This document shows, one piece after another, positions 6,849 to 12,542 of a DNA stretch of 12,542 nucleotides (position 1 is its first letter; each line of letters begins with the position of its first letter). The notes beneath the pieces are model-generated. The model was given only the letters and a program-made list of their open reading frames with translations. It was not told the DNA's origin and did no database searches. Source of the stretch: Candidatus Komeilibacteria bacterium RIFCSPLOWO2_02_FULL_48_11 (GTDB lineage: Bacteria > Patescibacteriota > Patescibacteriia > UBA2169); the NCBI GenBank assembly GCA_001818435.1, contig MHKO01000050.1, positions 799 through 13,340 of the forward strand, in the 5' to 3' direction. A program made the translations under genes and the position numbers.

Positions 6849-8030
6849 ATGCCTTCTCCTGAAGAAATAAAACCAAAAGACTCTCTGGCCAACGAAGCCA
6901 CGCCGGTTAACGATGCTTTTACCCGTTTGGAGCAGAAATTCTTGAATCCTCAAGGCGTTAACGCCAAATTCGATTTGTTATTAGATAAAATCCGCGGCAT
7001 TTCTGTTGAAGAAAAAATCTTTTTCACCCAGAATCTGGGCGTAATGCTCAAAAGCGGTCTGGCGGTTTCGCGCGCTTTGCGCACCCTAACGCTGCAATCG
7101 TCTAACCCCAAATTCAAGCGCGCGCTTTTCCGCGTGGCCCGGCAAGTGGAAAAAGGCGTTACTCTTTCCGAGGCCATGTCGGCTTTCCCCAACATCTTCT
7201 CCATTATTTTCGTGAACATGATAAAAGCCGGTGAAGCGGCCGGGCAGATGGAAGAAGTTTTAACCGAACTCACGCAACAGCTAAAGAAAAGCCATGAACT
7301 GAAACAGAAAGTCAAAGGCGCGCTGATGTACCCAGCGGCGATTTTAATCGCCATGACCGGCATCGGCGGCGGCATGCTTGTTTTTGTGGTGCCCAAACTG
7401 CTTTCCATTTTTAAAGAAATGAACGTGGTCCTCCCCCTGCCCACCAGAATCCTCATTGGCTTAAGCGACGGCGTGAACGACCATATCTTAATTATCGCCC
7501 CGCTGGCGCTGGCAGCAGTCGGCGGACTGCTTTACGCGGTCCGGACTCGGCCCGGAAAAAAAATCTGGCACACCATCATCCTTAATCTGCCAGTGATAAA
7601 AAAAATCGCGACCAAAATAAATTTAGCCAACATCGCCCGCACTTTAGGCTCGCTTTTGGCCACTGATTTGCCGGTGGTGGCCAGTTTAAAACTTTCGGCC
7701 CAGGTGATAAAAAACGAGCATTTTCGCGCCTCGCTTAACGCCATAGCCGAACAAGTGGAAAAAGGGCGGAAAATATCGGAAGAAATGCTTAAGTTCGAAA
7801 AACTCTATCCCCCAGTGGTGGAGCAGATGGTGGCTGTGGGCGAAGAAACCGGGGAAATCTCCAAAATTCTAAAAGACTTGGCCGAGTTCTACGAAGAAGA
7901 CGTCAACCAGACCATGGATTCTCTGCCGGCTTTAATTGAACCGATCCTGATTTTGCTTTTAGGCGGCGCTGTGGGCGGCATGGCCGTGGCCATTATTCTG
8001 CCAATGTATTCTTTAAGCCAAGCAGTTTAA
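6849..8030 (+). CDS. pilC: Type IV pilus inner-membrane platform protein PilC (GspF family)
   Basis: Polytopic platform protein that PilB turns to insert pilins into the growing pilus. From the ATG at 6849 it has 393 residues, the normal family length. Two T2SSF domains are visible (about 57-180 and 258-380), each with the conserved acidic/glycine motif: KAGEAAGQMEEVL (126-138) and AVGEETGEISKIL (329-341). Membrane helices lie near 163-183, 212-231 and 361-386. The N-terminal 45 residues are a hydrophilic, proline- and charge-rich extension. An in-frame TTG at 6828 would add seven residues derived from the repeat flank; I prefer the ATG. No Shine-Dalgarno. Situated between pilB and the pilin genes. 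Confidence 0.95.
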   Translation: MPSPEEIKPKDSLANEATPVNDAFTRLEQKFLNPQGVNAKFDLLLDKIRGISVEEKIFFTQNLGVMLKSGLAVSRALRTLTLQSSNPKFKRALFRVARQVEKGVTLSEAMSAFPNIFSIIFVNMIKAGEAAGQMEEVLTELTQQLKKSHELKQKVKGALMYPAAILIAMTGIGGGMLVFVVPKLLSIFKEMNVVLPLPTRILIGLSDGVNDHILIIAPLALAAVGGLLYAVRTRPGKKIWHTIILNLPVIKKIATKINLANIARTLGSLLATDLPVVASLKLSAQVIKNEHFRASLNAIAEQVEKGRKISEEMLKFEKLYPPVVEQMVAVGEETGEISKILKDLAEFYEEDVNQTMDSLPALIEPILILLLGGAVGGMAVAIILPMYSLSQAV

Positions 8031-8107
8031 ATATCCCGCGAATCTACAAATTGACTGCAAATCTACAAATAAATCACCAATCCCATAGCGAAGCCAAATG
8101 TTTATTT

Positions 8108-8545
8108 ATGCACAAAGCTAAAACTAGAGGCATAACTTTAATTGAATTCATGGTCAGTATCGGCATTATCGCCATCACTCTTTCTCTGGGCGCGGCTTTT
8201 ATCAAGTTTCACCAGCCAAGCATAAAACTTTCCGCCTCGGCCCAGGAACTGCGCTCGGCTTTGCAGCGTACCCGCGATTTATCCCTAACCCGGCAAAACG
8301 TTTTTGGAATTAAATTCCTAATCATTGAAAATAAATACCAGTTAGTCAGCGGGGCTGATGTTTGGGAAAACATTACTCTGCCTTCAATGGTTCAGTTTTA
8401 CTCCGTTGGCCCGTTTGTTGGCAACACCGTAACGTTTTCCAGCGCCGGCGCGGCCTCGGAGGCCGGAACCATTGTGCTCCAGAATAGCGACGGCCGGCAA
8501 AAACAAATAATCGTCAGCCCGTCGGGGTATGTGAGGATAGAGTAA
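8108..8545 (+). CDS. Type IV pilin-like protein, GspH/FimT type minor pseudopilin
   Basis: A 145-residue protein with a class III signal peptide. A short basic leader ends at G8; the mature protein would start ITLIEFMVSIGIIAITLSLG, with the required glutamate at +5 (E13) and a long hydrophobic helix. The following SASAQELRSALQRTRDLSLT (42-61) and the C-terminal QIIVSPSGYVRIE are typical of GspH/FimT minor pilins, which sit at the pilus tip. The frame is open back to a TTG at 8051, but the added 19 residues come from CGAATCTAC-like repeat debris and would give an oversized leader, so I chose the ATG at 8108. Prepilin peptidase is not in the window. Confidence 0.85.
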   Translation: MHKAKTRGITLIEFMVSIGIIAITLSLGAAFIKFHQPSIKLSASAQELRSALQRTRDLSLTRQNVFGIKFLIIENKYQLVSGADVWENITLPSMVQFYSVGPFVGNTVTFSSAGAASEAGTIVLQNSDGRQKQIIVSPSGYVRIE

Positions 8546-8609
8546 AAAATTTCGGAATTACGGAATTTCAGTAATAAACCGCAATAAACCGCGTCGTTCC
8601 GAGTATTAC
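8546..8609. other. Short intergenic stretch with small direct repeats
   Basis: No gene. It has TTTCGGAATTACGGAATTTC (about 8550-8569) and a tandem pair of AATAAACCGC (8573-8582 and 8583-8592) immediately before the family C repeat. Nothing else is recognisable. Confidence 0.5.
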
Positions 8610-8848
8610 TGTCATCTCGAGGCCTACTGTCATCCCGAGGCGTTCTGGGGATGCGCCATAAGCAATGAACGCGGGAAACATAGCAATGTTATTCGCCGCG
8701 ATGAATGAGGCACGCCGAGAGGATCCCCTGGTTCGTGCAATTGCCAGGGGATCTCCTCGCCTCGCCTGGCACGAGGCAATTAGCATCTTAATGGCAGATA
8801 GACGTCCCTTGTGTTTTAAGACTACTCATGCCGAGGCTCGAGATGACA
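8610..8848. repeat. Palindromic repeat family C, copy 2 (long, complex)
   Basis: Perfect 12-base terminal inverted repeats TGTCATCTCGAG and CTCGAGATGACA bound a 239-base element. The left end is duplicated in tandem with an 18-base period: TACTGTCATCTCGAGGC (8607-8623) and TACTGTCATCCCGAGGC (8625-8641). A strong inner hairpin is GATCCCCTGG (8722-8731) with CCAGGGGATC (8744-8753) around a 12-base loop. Smaller arms include AACAT/ATGTT near 8675. The short ORFs crossing it on both strands follow the palindrome and show no protein-like features. It fills the gap between two pilin genes. Confidence 0.82.
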
Positions 8849-8861
8849 AAAAACAATAGAC

Positions 8862-9305
8862 ATGACAATAAAAATACACAATCAACTCCTATCTTCCCAA
8901 CACGGCATCACCATCATTGAAGTTATTATCAGCATTACGCTTTTGGCCGTGGGTATTCTGGGCTTGTTGCAGGCTTTTCCCGCCGGCATTAAAGCCAATA
9001 AAGACATTGAACTTGCCACCGTGGCCGACCAATTGGCCCAGGCCAAAATTGAGGAACTAACGGCCCTGGATTACAACGCCCTGACTCCGGGAACTTTGGA
9101 AAACCAGGTTCACGTTGAGAGCGACCCGGCGAATCCTTTTTACAAATTCACCCGCTCCAGCTCCGTGGAACTGGTTGATTCCAATTTTAACGCTTCAGCA
9201 GTTGACATTGGCCTGAAAAAAATCACGGCAACAATTTACTGGCCAGATGTTTTAGGCGGCAACGACCACTCGGCCCAGCTGGTGCATTTAAAAGTAAAAC
9301 GATGA
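8862..9305 (+). CDS. Type IV pilin-like protein, PilV/GspI type minor pilin
   Basis: A 147-residue prepilin. The leader ends QHG (13-15); the mature form would begin ITIIEVIISITLLAVGILGL with glutamate at +5 (E20). The stretch AFPAGIKANKDIELATVADQ and the following LAQAKIEEL (about 39-67) is characteristic of PilV/GspI-like minor pilins. The remainder is a small beta-rich globular domain ending HSAQLVHLKVKR. It starts 14 bases after repeat C copy 2, without a Shine-Dalgarno. Its TGA overlaps the ATG of the next pilin gene by four bases, so the two are translationally coupled. Confidence 0.85.
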   Translation: MTIKIHNQLLSSQHGITIIEVIISITLLAVGILGLLQAFPAGIKANKDIELATVADQLAQAKIEELTALDYNALTPGTLENQVHVESDPANPFYKFTRSSSVELVDSNFNASAVDIGLKKITATIYWPDVLGGNDHSAQLVHLKVKR

Positions 9306-9880
9306 TTGCTAAATTGCTAAAAAACAATTCCGGGTTCACCCTTTTCGAGGTGCTGATTGCCATGACTGTGGGCGTGGCGCTCCTAGGATTAGCGCTCTCC
9401 ATTTACACCCTGTCTTTGCGCTCGCTCGCGACTTCGGCCAACCGGTCCGAGCTGACGCAAAACTCGCGCGTCATTATTGAGCGCCTGACTCGGGACATTA
9501 GGCAAACGCGGCAAGTGGCTACGCCTTTGGCCGAAACGGCCGAGGCCGAGAGCCCGGCCCTGCCCAAAGAGCTGGAACTTCAGGACGGTCATGCTCCGGA
9601 TAAAATCCAGTATATCCGCTACTATGTTACTGGCACGGATTTGAAACGGCAAGTTAAAGAATATTATTTTCCGGCCGAGCCCCTGGTTTTAGTTACTTTT
9701 GACGCGGTGGATGATTTCGGCAACCCAGCCCAAGCGCGCCTAATCGAGGATTTGCTGGTGGGACAATATGTTTCCAATCTTAAATTTTACGGCCACAACC
9801 CAGTAACCGCTGAACTTTATCTGCAAAAAAGCAGCGCCACCCAGACCACGCGCACCACTCTTTTTGGACGGAATTTATAA
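9302..9880 (+). CDS. Type IV pilin-like protein, PilW/GspJ type minor pilin
   Basis: A 192-residue prepilin with a leader ending NNSG (8-11). The mature form would start FTLFEVLIAMTVGVALLGLA with glutamate at +5 (E16). The helix continues into ANRSELTQNSRVIIERLTRD (47-66), a pattern typical of PilW/GspJ proteins, followed by a variable globular domain (about 75-192). The ATG overlaps the stop of the upstream PilV-like gene (ATGA). The pairing of PilV- and PilW-like genes is what minor-pilin tip complexes usually show. A family B repeat begins 10 bases after its stop. Confidence 0.86.
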   Translation: MIAKLLKNNSGFTLFEVLIAMTVGVALLGLALSIYTLSLRSLATSANRSELTQNSRVIIERLTRDIRQTRQVATPLAETAEAESPALPKELELQDGHAPDKIQYIRYYVTGTDLKRQVKEYYFPAEPLVLVTFDAVDDFGNPAQARLIEDLLVGQYVSNLKFYGHNPVTAELYLQKSSATQTTRTTLFGRNL

Positions 9881-9890
9881 ATATCCAGAT

Positions 9891-10018
9891 GTCATTGCGA
9901 GCGAGGCTACTGCCGAGCGAAGCCAGCCAGAGGCTGGCCACCCTTTGGGCGGCAATCCCGAAATCAATTCTGGGATTGCCGCGTCGTTCGCCGGGTACGG
10001 CTCACTCCTCGCAATGAC
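9891..10018. repeat. Palindromic repeat family B, copy 2
   Basis: Same termini as copy 1 (GTCATTGCGAGCG / CTCGCAATGAC) and a 44-base identical block (9916-9959). Hairpins are GCCAGCC-AGA-GGCTGGC (9922-9938), GCCACCC-TTT-GGGCGGC (9937-9953), GGCAATCCC...GGGATTGCC (9951-9980) and GCCG-GGTA-CGGC (9990-10001). The last replaces GCAG/CTGC of copy 1 with a compensated pair. The apex between the 9-base arms matches copy 1 better in reverse complement. It has no stop codon in the frame of the following minor pilin gene. Confidence 0.88.
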
Positions 10019-10034
10019 ACTGAACGAAGTTCAA

Positions 10035-11252
10035 ATGAAAAAAAACGCAATAAAAAATCCTAATGGCTTCTTACTCATTTCTTGCCTAGTCGTCATTTCG
10101 ACCTTGACTATAATTGTTAGTTTTTACTTAAATGCTATAATACAAGAAGTAAAAATTTCCCACATTACCGGGGAATCGCCCCAAGCGTATTATCTGGCCG
10201 AGGCCGGGGTTCAGGAAGCGATTTGGAAGCTCCAGAACGACCCGGAGTGGCGAAATAACTTTGAAACCATTGACAATTGGAGCGCCGCCATTAACCGCGA
10301 CAATGTTCTGGGCGCCACTGGCTCGTACGCTGTTACCGTAGCTAATCAGGCTCTGGCTAATGCCGTGATTATAGCCACCTCCACCATTCCAGTGCGCGAT
10401 ACCCAAAGCCAGAGAGTGGTGCGAACCAACGTCTTTAAAGCTTTAAATCCCACGCCGGTTGATGGAGTCGCTGTCTTCACTAATGGGCAGATTAAGAGCA
10501 CGGCCAGCGAGGTCAATATTACCGGCGGCGACCTGTTCGCCAATGATGACGTGGAGCTTAGGTTTTTCAGCGACTGGACCGTAAGCGGCAGCACCAGTTC
10601 AGCAACCGAAGTGGACGTGAGCGTATCTTCTAATTTGGAAACCACGGCTGTGCACGACGAGGATAACCCGCCAATTCCTAATGAAATTTTAATGCCGGAA
10701 ATTGACTTTGATTCAGCTAGCGAGACTTCTTACAAATCCCGCGCTGACCAGATTTACTCCAGCGGCCAGTTCAGCCAGCTCCTTAACGACTCGCCGGTCG
10801 CAACTTTAGACGGCATTACCTATGTTACCGGCAACGTTAACATCAAAAAAGGCCAAACCCTGATTATCAACGGCACTCTGGCGGCTGATGGCACTATTAC
10901 TGTGGGTAATGGCTTTAGTCCTGGCAGCACCCCAGCCACCTTGGACATCAACCATGCGGTTGGCGAACCGTCGGGACTTTTGGCTAAAGGCAACATTTCC
11001 ATTGGCAGTTTTGCATCTAACGTAACTATTGACGGCTTGATGTATTCAGGCGCGACTTTCCGGCTCCAGGACGGCGCGCTACAGAATGTCAACTTTAACA
11101 TCAATGGCGGTATTATTGCACGGAACGTGGACCTATACAGCCTCTGGCACCCGCTTAACATCAACTTGAACCAAGTGTATATTAATGAATCGCTCGGTGA
11201 ACCGCTTTTTTCCCAAGTCTTGCTGATTAACCATTGGGAGGAAGAGTATTAA
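10035..11252 (+). CDS. PilX/GspK-like minor pilin with long C-terminal beta-rich domain
   Basis: A 405-residue protein. The N-terminus KNPNG|FLLISCLVVISTLTIIVSFYL (7-31) is pilin-like with possible cleavage after G11. The +5 position is serine (S16), not glutamate, as is common in PilX/GspK-type pilins. SPQAYYLAEAGVQEAIWKLQ (48-67) is the PilX N-terminal motif. Residues about 140-385 are Gly/Asn/Thr/Ser-rich with repeated short strands such as VTGNVNIKKGQTLIINGTL and ISIGSFASNVTIDGLMYSGA, resembling a beta-helix or bactofilin-like stack. I chose the ATG at 10035. The frame continues upstream to 9864, but those 57 residues are repeat B copy 2 plus flanks and would destroy the prepilin leader. 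Probable role: pilus tip or surface adhesion (inference). Confidence 0.82.
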   Translation: MKKNAIKNPNGFLLISCLVVISTLTIIVSFYLNAIIQEVKISHITGESPQAYYLAEAGVQEAIWKLQNDPEWRNNFETIDNWSAAINRDNVLGATGSYAVTVANQALANAVIIATSTIPVRDTQSQRVVRTNVFKALNPTPVDGVAVFTNGQIKSTASEVNITGGDLFANDDVELRFFSDWTVSGSTSSATEVDVSVSSNLETTAVHDEDNPPIPNEILMPEIDFDSASETSYKSRADQIYSSGQFSQLLNDSPVATLDGITYVTGNVNIKKGQTLIINGTLAADGTITVGNGFSPGSTPATLDINHAVGEPSGLLAKGNISIGSFASNVTIDGLMYSGATFRLQDGALQNVNFNINGGIIARNVDLYSLWHPLNINLNQVYINESLGEPLFSQVLLINHWEEEY

Positions 11253-11256
11253 AAAA

Positions 11257-11350
11257 CCCACGAATCAACAAATCAATTACAAATTTACAAATATGCAAAT
11301 TTTATCAGTGTTTTATTCGTAAATTCGTAACAGATTCGTAGATTCGTGGG
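11257..11350. repeat. CGAATC-rich inverted repeat between the minor pilin gene and pilM
   Basis: Left arm 11257-11287 (starting CCCACGAATC) pairs imperfectly with right arm 11320-11350 (ending GATTCGTGGG) around a loop of about 32 bases. Similar words (CGAATCTAC) occur at 8040 and 4670. No T-run follows, so it is not a classic terminator. The rest of the gap (11351-11413) is AT-rich with no clear gene; a leader or weak promoter for pilM may lie there. Confidence 0.7.
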
Positions 11351-11413
11351 GATATTAACAGAATAAATAGCCAGGAGCTGCTTGCATAATTATTACTTTA
11401 TTAAAAAGATAAA

Positions 11414-12542
11414 ATGCCGTTATTTACCAACAACTTTGAAGCCTTTGGATTGGATATCGGCGACCACTCGCTGAAACTGGCTCATGTCAAAAAAATCGGC
11501 AGCACTCCCACCTTGATGAGCTATGGCTCGCTTGTGGTGCCGGCCGGCATCAGCGAACAGGGCGAAATCAAGCAAAGCGACGCTTTGGCCAAACTGATAA
11601 AACAACTGGCGCAAAATCCGGTTGGCAAAAAAATCAGCACGCCTTATGTCCATGCTTGCCTGCCGGAAACCCATTCCTTCATTAAATTGATTACTTTGGA
11701 AAATGCTGAACCCAAAGAACTAGCGGCCCGAATTCGCGAAGAACTGCCCAACCACGTCCCCATTCCGCCGGATGACTTATACCTGGACTGGCGAGTGGCC
11801 CAAACCCTGGATAATAACCTCACCCAGGTTCTAGTCGGAGCCGTGCCCCGCGCCATTGTTGACAATATTACCAACTGCCTCATTTCCGCCGGGTTGATGC
11901 CGGTTTCCCTGCAAATCGAGGCTGAAGCCATTCTGAAGAGCCTCTTGCCGCTCCAGGACCAGCCGCAGACTTCCATCGCCATTGTTGATTTTGGCGCCAC
12001 CCGCTCCAGCTTTATTTGTTTTGACCGCGGTATTATTCAGTTCACCATTACCCTAGCCACTTCCTCGGACGCCATAACGCAAGTGATAGCCGACCAGCTA
12101 AAATTGAGCTTTGAAGAAGCCGAAAAAGCCAAGCGCCTTTGCGGACTGGATAAAACGGCCGCTGAAGGCATTGTGGAAGATTTAGTGAATAAATCAATTG
12201 GCGAGCTGGCCGCGGACATTAAAAAAAGCGTTAGCTATTACGCCGAACCCTTTCCGCGCGGCTCCCCCATCACCTCCATTATCATGTGCGGCGGCGGGGC
12301 CAACTTAAAACAGCTTAAAGAAATGCTCGCCGCCAAGCTCGCGCCCCTGGCCATTTACACCGGCAATCCTCTCATCAACCTGGTAAAAAACCTAAAAAAA
12401 ATCAGGCCCAAAACCGGCAGCAGTTCTGACCTTAACTTTTTGTCTCCAGACCTGATTTTTGAACCAACAAAAAACACCTGTCCGCTCACGAGCGCCGAAG
12501 CCCTAAGTTACACTACGGCTATTGGCTTGGCTCTATCTAATA
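11414..12542 (+). CDS. pilM: Type IV pilus assembly protein PilM (partial, extreme C-terminus outside window)
   Basis: Actin/FtsA-like cytoplasmic protein that binds ATP and the N-terminus of PilN, linking the PilN/PilO alignment complex to the motor. The frame is open from the ATG at 11414 to the right edge (376 codons). FtsA/actin-fold signatures: GLDIGDHSLKLAHV (12-25, phosphate 1), AIVDFGATRSSFICF (189-203, phosphate 2) and IIMCGGGANLKQL (289-301, adenosine loop). The final YTTAIGLALSN (366-376) is the usual PilM end, so only a few residues are missing. No Shine-Dalgarno precedes the ATG (AAAAAGATAAA). It follows the minor pilin gene after a palindrome-containing gap; pilN and pilO are expected just outside the window. 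Confidence 0.95.
   Translation, partial: MPLFTNNFEAFGLDIGDHSLKLAHVKKIGSTPTLMSYGSLVVPAGISEQGEIKQSDALAKLIKQLAQNPVGKKISTPYVHACLPETHSFIKLITLENAEPKELAARIREELPNHVPIPPDDLYLDWRVAQTLDNNLTQVLVGAVPRAIVDNITNCLISAGLMPVSLQIEAEAILKSLLPLQDQPQTSIAIVDFGATRSSFICFDRGIIQFTITLATSSDAITQVIADQLKLSFEEAEKAKRLCGLDKTAAEGIVEDLVNKSIGELAADIKKSVSYYAEPFPRGSPITSIIMCGGGANLKQLKEMLAAKLAPLAIYTGNPLINLVKNLKKIRPKTGSSSDLNFLSPDLIFEPTKNTCPLTSAEALSYTTAIGLALSN

Noticed and set aside
8568..8859. Short ORFs on both strands over repeat C copy 2
   Set aside because: They exist because the palindrome happens to be open in several frames; compositions look non-protein and they overlap each other.
11257..11350. Rho-independent terminator between the minor pilin gene and pilM
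   Set aside because: Arms are imperfect, the loop is long and no U-tract follows on the plus strand.
1..12542. CRISPR array, defence island or prophage
   Set aside because: Repeats are palindromic and dispersed without regular spacers, and apart from the single Bro-N gene there are no phage, nuclease or integrase genes.

Overview
The window looks like a chromosomal segment of a candidate-phyla-radiation (Patescibacteria, Parcubacteria-like) bacterium. The grounds are the protein style, a Bro-N antirepressor-like gene inside a cell-wall cluster, almost no Shine-Dalgarno sequences, type IV pilus genes, and palindromic repeats in nearly every long intergenic gap. This placement is inference; there is no rRNA or other phylogenetic marker here. 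No phage, CRISPR, tRNA or insertion sequence is visible.

Left half (1-4600, minus strand): a dcw-type cell-wall and division cluster transcribed right to left. The order is a small three-helix membrane protein, mraY, a Bro-N domain protein, murD, and ftsW (cut by the left window edge). MraY makes lipid I, MurD adds D-glutamate to the cytoplasmic precursor, and FtsW is the SEDS glycan polymerase of the septum. The Bro-N gene shares a 4-base ATGA overlap with murD. A good sigma70-like promoter at 4572-4600 places the predicted transcription start exactly on the A of the first gene's ATG, which suggests a leaderless mRNA.

Right half (4620-12542, plus strand, divergent): a type IV pilus cluster with the assembly ATPase pilB, the inner-membrane platform pilC, three class III signal-peptide (pseudo)pilins, a PilX/GspK-like minor pilin with a long C-terminal domain, and pilM (cut by the right edge). 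A retraction ATPase, prepilin peptidase and secretin are not in the window.

Intergenic DNA: all six gaps longer than 100 bases contain inverted-repeat elements. I define three main families: A (GTCATCCTGAGCG...CAGAATGAC), B (GTCATTGCGAGCG...CTCGCAATGAC) and C (TGTCATCTCGAG...CTCGAGATGACA), plus a looser CGAATC-rich palindrome. Families A and B carry related two-hairpin inserts whose stems differ by compensating base changes. The apex of the two B copies matches best in opposite orientation. One B copy is read in frame with the downstream minor pilin and would mislead start-codon calling. These repeat observations and the leaderless promoter are the least routine content; the genes themselves are mostly well-known families.
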